Notes under the pieces: model-generated
What the model was told of the DNA's origin: nothing
The model's database searches: none
Seen by the model: the letters and a program-made list of their open reading frames with translations, nothing else
Program-made: the position numbers and the translations under genes
In this document: positions 55,478 to 64,000 of the stretch, one piece after another
Position numbering within the stretch: position 1 is the first letter of the stretch
Layout of the letters: each line of letters begins with the position of its first letter
Source of the DNA: Maratus speciosus
Taxonomy: Eukaryota > Arthropoda > Arachnida > Araneae > Salticidae
DNA: 64,000 bases
NCBI GenBank assembly: GCA_963932465.1
Contig: OZ010792.1
Location: forward strand, 682,001 to 746,000
Direction: 5' to 3'

Positions 55478-56480
55478 AAAAGAACGAACCTCGGACCAGA
55501 TGTCTTGGGGGAGGGGTCAAAGTGAGCGGAGAGGCACAGTAGCTGCATAATATGAATAAGTCGTCACAGGTCTTTAGGCCTTTCAAACCATATGTCACAT
55601 GAGTGGTCTGGATCTGAATTTATAAAAATGCCTTTCCCGTGGGGGCAAAGAGGGGAGAGGGGTGCGAGAGATGGATAACATGAGTAAGTGGTCATAGGCC
55701 TTTCCAACAATATGTCACATGAGGGGTCTCGGCTAAATTTAGAAAAGTGTCCCCCGTGGGGGAAAAGTGGGGAGCGGTCACCGGAAGTGCAGAACATCAA
55801 TAAGTAGTCACAGACCTTACCAATAATATCTCACATGTGGGGTCTTGGCTAAATTTGAAAAAGTGCCTCCCGGGGGGGGGGGGGCAAAGTGGGGGGACGG
55901 ACACCGGAGGAGCATAACATCAATAAGTAGTCACAAACCTTTCCAACGATATCTCACTTGTGGGGTCTTGGCTATATTTTTGGAAAAGTTTCTCCCGGGG
56001 GGGGGGGGGGGCAAAGTGGGGGGGCTGTCACCGGAGGTGCATAACATCAATAAGTAGTCACGGACCTTTCCAACGATATCTCACATGAGGGGTCTAGGTT
56101 AAATTTGGGAAAAGTGCCCCCGGGGGGAAAAGTGGGGGGACGGGCACCATAGGTGCATAACATCAATGAGTAGTCACAGACCTTTCCAATGATATCTCAC
56201 ATGAAGGGTCTTTGCTAAATTTGGGAAAATGCCCCCCAGGGGGCAAAGGGGGGGGACTGTCACCGGAGGTGCATAACATCAATAAGTAGTCACTGACTTT
56301 TCCAACGATATCTCACATGAGGGGTCTTGGCTAATTTGGAAAAGTGTCCCCCCCGGGGGGGGGGCAAAGTGGGGGGATGGCCACCAGAAGTGCATAACAT
56401 CAATATGTAGTCACAAACCTTTCCAACGATGTGTCACATGAGGGGTCTTGGCTAAATTTAGAAAAGTGTCCTGAAATTTC
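55478..56480 (+). repeat. G-rich 120-bp minisatellite, eight copies
   Basis: CATAACATCAATAAGTAGTC recurs near 55542, 55674, 55790, 55911, 56039, 56155, 56270 and 56391. Each unit has a CCC...GGGGGGGG block (for example 56347-56363) and GATATCTCACATGAGGGGTC. Open frames rich in glycine arise from it and are not genes. Confidence 0.9.
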
Positions 56481-57072
56481 ATATATTATAAATAATATTT
56501 ATCGGAGGGCTCCATAAAAAAATCCGATCTAAAATGATAAAAATGGAAAAAACTGCCCCCCGCGGTGGGGGCCAAATTGGGAAGGGGAGGAAGAAAGTCT
56601 CATAATATGAAAGAGTCATTCGAGAGCTTTCCGATAACATATCACATCACGGGTCGAAAAAAAGTTTGAAAATTGATCCCCCTCCCTCCCCCCCCCCTTG
56701 AGTCCACTCTTTCGCCCCGGAATTTACGCAGCCCCCACTTTAAAATTTTTATGTTCAATAAATAATATTTACCGGAAGACTGCACAAAAAACCCACATCT
56801 AAAATTATATTTAAATTTATTATAGAAATCGGCTACGGTTTTAAAAATTTGTTGGCCCCCTCCCCACCCCCCGAATTTCACCTTCAGGGGAAGAAAGGTT
56901 CATAATATGAAAGAGTTGTCAAAGGATTTTTCGATAATATGTCACAGGAAGAGTTTGGTAAATTTTTTTAAATTGCTCCCCGCCCACTGTCACGTCCTCT
57001 GAATTCACCCGACCCGCCTTCCTCTTTGAAATTTTTATATTTAACAAATAATATTTATCGGAGGGCTCCGGG
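56481..57072. repeat. About 300-bp repeat units related to 8241-8800
   Basis: CATAATATGAAAGAGT recurs at about 56600 and 56902, with AAATAATATTTA(C/T)CGGA between. The same blocks occur near 8240-8420. Confidence 0.65.
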
Positions 57073-57074
57073 TA

Positions 57075-57720
57075 TGTGACAGCTTGGTAGGGCTAAAATA
57101 AGAAAAACATTGAAAATTAAAGCTTCATTTCTCGGCTTCATTTCACAGCTCATTGTCATGCCTGTCAGCTCTGTCCAGCTCGCCCTTCGATATCTCATCT
57201 CGGCCCTTCTTGGCCGAGCGTGAAATGACAATCATCGAGAGTAACATTTCGAGGGGAGGACGAAAACTGATTTCTCATTCTTGAAAATGTCATATGAAAT
57301 GTTGAACAGTGACCGAGAGCGAGAAACGAGAATGGCAATGGAAAGCAATGAGTTACAATCGATGAGATATCTCGAAGTAAGCGAGAGGTTTGCCCTTGGG
57401 TTTGCCATCTCCTCGAGATAAACGAGCAGTTTGCAGCAGCAGAAAATATATCTCGAAATGCGAGAGAGAGGACGAGAGAAAGGAAGCTTTCAGAAGAGTC
57501 AAACGTACCGCGCTTCTGGTGTAAGTCATGATTTCCCAAAGAAGTACATGTTCTTTTCCATTCGCTTTTGTTATTAACCGATATGGGTTAGGAGGTATAG
57601 TGGTTTAAGTTATCAGTTCGGGTTTCAGTTGTTGATATAGAAGTTTTCTAGTGAATTTGGCGGCGCCAGTTTGTCTTGATTTTCAATGTTTCTCTTATTT
57701 TAGCCCTCATAGCTGTCCCA
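57075..57720. mobile_element. 646-bp miniature element with about 45-bp TIRs and TA target
   Basis: The left end TGTGACAGCTTGGTAGGGCT and, inverted at the right, TGGGACAGCTATGAGGGCT continue with the shared AAAATAAGARAAACATTGAA. TA is found on both sides (57073-57074, 57721-57722). The interior is GC-richer, with many GAGATATCTCG-like palindromic phrases. No transposase; superfamily not assigned. Confidence 0.8.
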
Positions 57721-57722
57721 TA

Positions 57723-58780
57723 TCTCTTAATATTAGAATGTTATTGTTAAAACAAAACTGCACTGCAAATTATGTGTTTTCAAGATTTTAAGTGTCGCCT
57801 CAGGAAAGAGGATTTTTCAAAATTATTTTCCCCCACTCATGTAATATATTAAAATAAGGGTAATCTCATAACCTTTCTAAATCTACCTTTCTTTTGTCAA
57901 TCCACCGTTAATTTTAGGCCCCTGGGCTTAAAATACTCTAAAGGAATATACTTAGCGGCGGTTTTTTTCGTACTCTGGTACGGTATCTTGCACTCATAGG
58001 AAAATTATAAGACTAACATCAAATTTCGTCTAAAATCGAATAAAAAATATGGACATATGTTTCTTAATTTTAACTCCCTTCTTCGCCTCAAGAGGGTGCT
58101 TTAAAGTTTTGTTTCTTCAAACCTTTAGTATACTGTTTGTCCAAAAATTATAAAATTCACAAAATAAAGTCTTTTCACTCTCCCCTATCTTCTCGTATCA
58201 ATTTTATTTTTACTACCACCAGGGGACGCCGCCCAGTGAAACATTTTACTTTTAGCCTCAGGCTATTGGTATTTTTCATCTGTTTTTCATAATGTTTTGT
58301 CTCACTGTTTTTCTTCATTGTAGATACTATTCTCCAAGTTCTTGACCCATTCTGACTACTTGAGCACTCATTCTGGACCAGCTGTGACCCATCGGGCCCC
58401 TCTTCATTTGTCTGGCTCTAATCACACGCTTCACTTGTTCTTTTACCATTTTTCTTTTTCTTCAATTTTTTTCTTATTCAATGGTTTAGTTTTTTTATCA
58501 TTCTCAACTTCCCCTAGTCCTCTCTTACATGAAGTTAACTTTCATCCTTGGTCTGCCCTACTGTCAATTTGGGGCCTAATGCCCCTTTTTCTTTGGGGGG
58601 GGGGGGCGTTTCTTCTACCTTTTCCAGACCCATCATCTAATACCACGTTAGTAAGGATTGGAAAATTAAAATTATCCAAAATACTAAAAATGAAGTCCAT
58701 TGAAGTTTTATTTTAGTTATAGAATTCCCTATTAGCGGATATATTTGTCTGTTTACTTTTCTATTTTACGATAACACTCC
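57723..58780. other. Non-coding stretch
   Basis: Mixed composition, C/T-rich near 58340-58620 with a G run at 58598-58607. An open frame at 58342-58716 has no recognisable features. Nothing else found. Confidence 0.35.
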
Positions 58781-59448
58781 TTTGTTTTCAATAAACGGAG
58801 AAATTCAACAGCATTAGACACATTTTAGACATTTAAGGAACTTTAACTTGTATCAAACCTTCTGCTTTTATCGAAAAGAAGAAAATGCTAATTGATTCTA
58901 ACTAATGCACCTAAAATAAAAAAATGAGCTAGTAAATGTGTCAGAAACTAGCTACTTTGGATTTCGATACAGACTTGAAGAATCATGTTGGAATCGCTAG
59001 GCACTGGAAAACAATTTCCGTGTTAGGCAGGTTCCCTTTCAGTAGTTATATATGTCTGGTTATCCTTACGTTTTTCGTTAAAGATGTCTCGTTTTCGATA
59101 AACGGAGAAATTCCACAGCATTTGATACACTTTAGACATTTAGGGAACTTTAATTTGTATCAAACCTTTTTCCTTTATCGAAAAGAGGGAAATGCTAATC
59201 GATTCTAGCTAATGCACCTAAAATAAAAAATGAGTTTTTAAATGTGTCATAAAGTAGCTACTTTGGATTTCGATACAGACTTAAAGAGTCATGTTGGAAT
59301 CGCTAGGTACTGGAAAACAGTTTCCGTGTTAGGCAGGTTCTTTCTTGGCAGGTATCTTTATCGTACTATCCTTACGTTTTTCGAAAGAAACTTTTGTTTT
59401 CGATCAATGGAGAAATTCCACAGTATTTGACATTTAGGCGAACTTTAA
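58780..59448 (+). repeat. 306-bp tandem repeat, about 2.3 copies, third copy split by piggyBac
   Basis: The phrase CGGAGAAATTC recurs at about 58796, 59104 and (as TGGAGAAATTC) 59408. The next part of the third unit, ACTGTATCAAACTTTTTGG, is found after the piggyBac element at 62969. This gives independent proof of the insertion. Confidence 0.85.
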
Positions 59449-59788
59449 CCCTTTCGCTACGAAGCCGCCGAAACGGCCGAACAATCAAACTACGGCGAAA
59501 CCGCCCGAACGCCTGAGAAACAGGTATTCCGTTTCCACCCCCCTCGGAAATATCCAGCTATTGTCCCTGAGTAAGTGCGAGGGGAGTGATTGATGCGGGG
59601 ATTATTGCAGTGAACGGATGGGGAATTTCAGAAGAAAAACACTTTCTACATTTTCTTTCTATTGGTGATACATGATATATTTGCTTAACTTTATGCGTTA
59701 TTGAAATTTGTATTTTACAATGATATTATTTTTTTAATTTAACTTAGTTATCTGAATTTTATTCAGTTATTTGTATATAGTACATAAA

Positions 59789-59970
59789 ATGTATCGCAGA
59801 GGAAAAAGTCTAACTCAAGAAAAAGCGTGAGCAATAATTTTTACGAGGATACAGACGAATCTGAATCTGATAAATCAGAAGATGAATATGATTCTAATGA
59901 AAGTATGCAATTACCCTATGACGAATCAGTTAATGCTGATAATCTATGGGATTATTATATATATATGTTT
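59789..59970 (+). pseudogene. N-terminal fragment of a piggyBac-like transposase
   Basis: ATG at 59789 opens MYRRGKSLTQEKA and stops at 59828-59830. In the next frame an acidic stretch follows (EDTDESESDKSEDEYDSNES), then LPYDESVNADN. A short basic start followed by an acidic Ser/Asp/Glu-rich tract is usual for piggyBac transposases. About 60 residues survive out of a usual 500-600, and the DDD catalytic core is absent. Confidence 0.55.
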
Positions 59971-60011
59971 AGCTTGCATTTTAATTATTATTTTTTTAAG
60001 GTTTTATTATT

Positions 60012-60044
<33 letters not shown>

Positions 60045-60235
60045 TTGCATAGGGTACTTGAAGTCGATAACTTTTATTGTGCGTCAGGATGGGGAGTGGG
60101 GTGCCGAAATACATGTTTGCCCCGGGCGCAAAAAAGCTAATGAAAGATAATGATGATTAATGATGATAATGAAAGATAATGAATATTAGATCCATTTATT
60201 ACAAATTTATAAAAATTGACTATGCCCATTCTCCA

Positions 60236-60273
<38 letters not shown>

Positions 60274-60488
60274 GATATTCTGCTAACTTCATGATTATTA
60301 ACAACATGAATCCATTTATCACAAATTTGTAAAACTTTAAAATGTTGTCCATTTTTCAGAATTAGAAAAAAAAAATCCTCTAGATAACTTTATTTTCTAT
60401 ATTCTTTTCCTTTTTTTAGTTACTTTATTTTCTATATGTTTGGAAACTTAGAAAATCCATTACATCCATTAGGATCTATATTAATGAA

Positions 60489-60582
60489 CAGCCCCGAAAC
60501 TAGGGGTGTATGTGCCCCAGGCGCGAGAACGAAATCGAAGGGGGGGGCGTGAATTTAAGATTTTGTTTGTTGTTTCATACAA

Positions 60583-60614
<32 letters not shown>

Positions 60615-61116
60615 CAAAGAAACTCGCAAGCTAATGTTAAACCTATGGGAGATTTCTTTTCTAATTTTTCGCCTGCACTTAAATATTTTAAAATTATTGT
60701 TTTTTTTTTCTTTCTTAGGATAGCTTAGGTTGATCTTTAGAGTTTCTATACTTTGAGATTTTGGAACCTGTATTGAAAGTGAAAACAACTTTACAAAAAA
60801 AATATCTGCAACCAAAATAAGAAAAGTGATATAGGTTTAATATTCAGGACTGTGGAGTAGGTGGGAAAATGGACGACTCCGACTTCACAGCCCTGTTAGC
60901 ATTAGCGTCCTAGTTTTTCGCGTAACTACTATTAGCTCTCAACGCTCAAGCTAATGTTAATCCTATGAGACCATTGTTTACATATTTCTACCTCACATTT
61001 TAATTATTATTAAATTATTTTTTTTAAGGATTTTTTTTTTTTTTTTTTTTTTTTTTTGCATAGGATACATGAAGTCGATAAGTTTTATTGTGCGTCAGGA
61101 TGGCGGTGGTGTGTGT

Positions 61117-61147
<31 letters not shown>

Positions 61148-61204
61148 GGGGGGGGAGCAAAATACATGTTTTCCCCGGGCACAAAAAAACTAGTTTCGGC
61201 CCTG
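60489..61204. mobile_element. hAT-type miniature element, 716 bp
   Basis: Starts CAGCCCCGAAACTAGGGGTG; the inverted right end is CAGGGCCGAAACTAG. Flanking octamers are TTAATGAA (60481-60488) and ATAATGAA (61205-61212), 7 of 8 matching. The surrounding 195-bp unit reads ATAATGAA at this place, which supports the insertion. The interior has (GT)n plus a G run of about 25 bases (61110-61155) and a T run at about 61028-61056. Confidence 0.75.
60848..60896. mobile_element. 49-bp palindromic hAT end relic
   Basis: GGACTGTGGAGTAGG ... GACTCCGACTTCACAGCCCTG: the right side is the familiar hAT-type terminus (CAGGGCTGTGAAGTCGGAGTC inverted) and the left is a degenerate opposite end, leaving almost no interior. 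Confidence 0.5.
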
Positions 61205-61800
61205 ATAATGAATATTAGATCCATTTATTACAAATTTATAAAAACTGACGACGTCCGTTTTCCAGAAAAAAAAGAAAGAAAAATAAAGGCGATTTTAATT
61301 CTTCTAGATAACTTTGTTTTCTATATGCTTTTCCTTTTTTTAGATACTGTATTTTCTATATGTTAGGAACTTAGAAAATCCATTACATCCATTCGGATCT
61401 ATAATAATGAATCTTAGATCCGTTTATTAGAAATTTATAAAAATTGACAATGTTCATTTTCCAGAATAAAAAAAACAGGAAGAAAATTTTAATTCTTCTA
61501 GATAACTTTATTTTCTATATGCTTTTCCTTTTTTTAGTTACTGTATTTTCTATACGTTTGGAAACTTAGAAAATCCATTACAGGAATTAGAATCTATAAT
61601 AGCGAACCTTAAATCCATTTATTACAAATTTATAAAAATTGACGATGTCCATTTTCCAGAAAAAAGGGCAAAAAAAGAATATTTTAATTTTTCTGTAGAT
61701 AACTTTGTTTTCTGTATGCTTTTCCTTTTTTTAGTTACTGTAATTTTGTGTCTGGAAACATTAAAAAAAAATCTATTAACAATATAAGGATTTAATGTTT

Positions 61801-62964
61801 ATTTCACTTTTATTACAAGTTTGCTATATTAAAAAATATGTACAGTAATATACATATATTTTCTGTATTGCATAATATTTAAATACATTTTGGGGCAAAT
61901 AGTTATTAAGTTATTATTATTTATTAATTCAAGTCATTATTATTTATTTTAACGTTAAACATTTTTTTAAACATTCTAGGAAAAAGTTGAAATTTTGTTA
62001 AGAAAAAATAAATTGAATTTTTGAGATATTAGTTTCTAGATACAGCTTTTTTAGTTACTATGTTTTCATAAATCGTATGTGTTTAATAATTAATAGAAAA
62101 TTAATATGAACTTTTAAAATGCTAAAAATAAAAAAAAAAATTGTTTACTATCATTCTTTTAATGGCATCAATCAGTAATTTTTTTTTAATCACAATGATG
62201 TTATTCCCTAAATAATTTCAAAATTCGATATTAAAAATTTGGTACTTTCTTAGGATTCACAAATACATTACAAAAAGTAGAATTTTTATTTTTGATGTGA
62301 TTTGTAAAATAATTTTTGAACAGAATATTTATTAGTTATTATCTTTTAGTTCGCATCTGATGTTTCTCTTTTAACGATTTAACTTACGACATAAAAAAAT
62401 TATCTGTCAAATACATTTAGGCAATTTAGAAATACCCGTACAATGGAAATATTGGTATATTGTTTCATAAATTTCTTTGAAAACAGAAGTCGATTTTTTA
62501 AAATGTTATTTGTAGAACAGATTTTTTTAGTTCACTGCAAATATTTATCGGGGAAAAATATACAGTAAAACGAAAAGCAAGAAATTGTATTCTCCCTGCG
62601 ACAGATTTCATTATTGGACAAAGGTTACTCTAATTCTGACACGTAAGATGCTAATTTCGAGAAACTCTCAGAAATAACATGCCAGGAATAAATCCTGAAA
62701 GATAAAACATGCACAAATAATTCGGGCTTTAGTACAATAAAAACATTCCCTTGAACAGGATTAGCCTTTTGTATGAGTGACCTTACCAGGTATAGTAGGG
62801 GAAAATAAGTTCTACTTTCGAAGAAGGCTGCCTTCTTATTGTGCTTCTGACAGGTCAGAAGCGCAGAAGAAAGGGGGTGAAAAAATCTCGCAGCAAAATT
62901 TCAGCATTCGGGCGTTTCCGTATTTTGAATGCTAGTGCGTTTTTAGACTTCAGTATTCAAAGGG
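61801..62964. other. Right part of the piggyBac element, no gene recognised
   Basis: AT-rich with runs of A and T. A GC-richer patch at 62780-62930 approaches the right terminus. No transposase sequence found. Confidence 0.45.
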
Positions 62965-62968
62965 TTAA

Positions 62969-63450
62969 ACTGTATCAAACTTTTTGGAGTTATCTAAAAA
63001 GTAGAAAGGTTATTTGATTCATCAAATGTGCAATAGTTACGCGATTTGGACATGGCAGTTTCATAAAGAAGAAAGGGGAATTTATTCCAATGCAAAGAAA
63101 ATCATTTTAAAATACTGAAATTCAAATGAGATATCTTTATAAATTTCTTCCATAAGATTAGCATTAGCGAGCAGGTCTTTTCACTTGACTGAAGTAACCC
63201 CTTAAACCTAAATCAGGAGAAAATAATTGCGATAGCAGAATTATCGAGCAAACCCTATCACTACTATGAAAGTTTCGGCCAGAATAATAGCTAAGTTTTC
63301 CAACAATTGTTTTTAGCTTCTCTCGTTATAATCGATTGTAAAACATCTCGATTGTACATTCTAGGAATTAATCGATGGCTGTATCAATTGTTATTTTTTA
63401 CGACGACGATTTTTCTCGATTGTCGAATTTTCGAGAATCGCCCATCACTA
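62969..63450. other. Right terminal region of the 9.8-kb hAT insertion
   Basis: Completes the interrupted 306-bp unit, then carries the cluster of CTCGATT motifs and the TIR. Confidence 0.6.
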
Positions 63451-63458
63451 GTCTTTAC

Positions 63459-63967
63459 TATTTTGAGGCTTATTTATGGTTTCAACACCTAATACTGTAG
63501 CTGCTTTAGTTGCAACACACTTAGTTATTTTTGAAACTTTCTTTTGCATGTAATTACGTTTTCTCTTTGAGGTACACCTACTTACCTTTATTGGCGATAA
63601 CTCTAACAATTCACAACTTTTGTTTAATTGTTCTATCACTACTGTGGGTTCATTAAAATCTGAATCAGAGGGGCTTTCTGTTCCTAAGGTGGTTATCCTG
63701 TCAACAAGACATTTTTTTCATATTTACTGATGAATAACAGGAAACACACAATTTTTTTCCTGGAATGAGGATATCTGGATTTGTTTTAGACATATCTAAT
63801 GATATTGTTTTTAGTGATTTTGCTCTGATGCTATTTGGATGTTTATTAAATGGATCACAACACTGTCTCTGTCTTAAAATATACCATTTTAGATATTTAT
63901 CTTTGTGAACCTTGCATATACTATTTCTATGGACAAAGCATTTTTCATCTGGGATTACATAATGCAA
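63459..63967 (-). pseudogene. N-terminal piece of the outer transposase
   Basis: The first minus frame (63967 to 63701) begins MHYVIPDEKCFVHRNSICKV and contains QRQCCDPFNKHPNSIRAKSL and LIPGKKLCVSCYSS, a cysteine-rich N-terminal module (CC...C..C) of the family seen at 52879-53682. A length change in the A run at about 63712-63718 shifts the frame. The second frame continues VDRITTLGTESPSDSDFNEP and then a basic segment CTSKRKRNYMQKKVSKITKC up to SKD at the hAT junction. After removal of the hAT and one TSD, SKD joins TTCPDC at 53682 in the same frame. The true start may lie beyond 63967. Confidence 0.8.
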
Positions 63968-64000
63968 TCTTTTTTTTTAATAACTGCAAATCACGTGAAG

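Larger units (their letters stand above)
60180..61800 (+). repeat. 195-bp tandem repeat, about five copies, interrupted by a hAT element
   Basis: TCCATTTATTACAAATTTAT recurs (with changes) at about 60190, 60310, 61218, 61410 and 61610, together with AACTTTATTTTCTATATG and CTTTTCCTTTTTTTAG. After removing 60489-61204 the spacing of the later copies is about 195 bp. Confidence 0.75.
59449..62964 (+). mobile_element. piggyBac-type element, 3,516 bp, non-autonomous
   Basis: TTAA (59445-59448) is followed by CCCTTTCGCTACGAAG. At the other side CTTCAGTATTCAAAGGG is followed by TTAA (62965-62968). The ends match at 12-13 of 16-17 positions in inverted order, and CCCTTT is characteristic of piggyBac ends. 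Flanking sequences join into one unit of the 306-bp repeat. The interior holds only an N-terminal transposase fragment, an array of about 195-bp repeats and a nested hAT element. Confidence 0.88.
53683..63450. mobile_element. Large hAT-type insertion, 9,768 bp
   Basis: The ends are TAGTGATGGGCGAT and its exact inverse ATCGCCCATCACTA. Exact 8-bp duplications GTCTTTAC (53675-53682 and 63451-63458) flank it, as hAT transposases produce. TCTCGAT and close variants cluster just inside both ends (about five within 53701-53775 and four within 63340-63435), the usual layout of subterminal transposase sites. The interior carries no hAT transposase, only further elements and repeats. It splits the outer transposase gene between 63459 and 53682. 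Confidence 0.93.
37359..64000 (-). mobile_element. Outer decayed transposon, relative of 31775-34724, running off the window
   Basis: The left end GGGTCATTCCACATGAATTC resembles the GGGTCAATCCATGTGAAATC terminus of the TTAA element. TTAA is not directly adjacent here. Its transposase is on the minus strand in three pieces, with N-terminal, central and C-terminal parts at 63459-63967, 52879-53682 and 38509-38809. Two large insertions (38810-52878 and 53683-63450) separate them. The right end lies beyond the window. Confidence 0.6.

Noticed and set aside
55564..56057. Gly/Pro-rich open frames
   Set aside because: Products of the G-rich 120-bp minisatellite.
58342..58716. 124-codon open frame
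   Set aside because: C/T-rich composition makes Ser/Phe/Leu-rich frames likely; no domain or homologue recognised and no splice context.
60555..61366. Open frames with Tyr-Ile, Val-Cys-Val or poly-Gly runs
   Set aside because: They are translations of (TA)n, (GT)n and poly-G microsatellites.

Overview
This window reads as non-coding, AT-rich animal DNA, most likely from an arthropod. The evidence is the repertoire of mobile elements: Tc1/mariner with TA targets, several hAT-type ends with 8-bp target duplications, a piggyBac-type element in TTAA, an LTR element whose primer site matches the internal half of initiator tRNA-Met (a copia-type habit known from insects), and a jockey-like gag with CCHC knuckles. 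A spider or other chelicerate would fit, but that is a guess. No complete host gene is visible. The only likely host coding sequence is one 59-codon exon on the minus strand (11835-12011) resembling part of a protease-associated (PA) domain.

Layout, left part. Bases 700-3265 hold a head-to-head inverted array of a 326-bp unit carrying a cloverleaf-forming tRNA-like sequence, four complete copies on the minus arm and three on the plus arm, bounded by a 17-bp direct repeat. Bases 4138-7926 are a TIR element (CAGGGTTCGTAC ends) filled with tandem repeats, including about 40 copies of a 31-bp minisatellite and a 149-bp hAT miniature element. Bases 8144-13206 are dispersed repeats, a mariner miniature element (11152-11539) and the PA-like exon.

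Middle part. Two structurally complete LTR retroelements lack any visible pol. One is 13249-20372, with 1.23-kb LTRs, TSD TATTG and a half-tRNA-Met primer site. The other is 24684-29817, with 694-bp LTRs and TSD TATA. Bases 29884-37204 hold a block with ends GGGGCACAGTAGACCA, which contains a decayed mariner (30294-31559), a TTAA-flanked transposon with about 690-bp inverted termini (31775-34724), and a second array of the same minisatellite seen at 6165-7440.

Right part (37359 to the end). This reads as one nested structure. The outermost layer is a decayed transposon of the same transposase family as 31775-34724, with its coding pieces on the minus strand at 63459-63967, 52879-53682 and 38509-38809. 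Between these pieces lie (a) a block of about 14 kb bracketed by 690-bp direct repeats, containing a jockey-like gag remnant and several satellite-like arrays, and (b) a 9,768-bp hAT-type insertion (53683-63450, TSD GTCTTTAC). The hAT insertion contains a piggyBac-type element (59449-62964, TTAA), which in turn contains a hAT miniature element (60489-61204). Removing the 9.8-kb hAT plus one TSD copy brings the flanking transposase frames back into register, which confirms the insertion event.

The window is therefore a transposon graveyard with datable layers. The items most worth following up are the non-coding LTR retroelement with the half-tRNA primer site, the inverted tRNA-like array, and the pair of complementary remnants of the TTAA-type transposase family.
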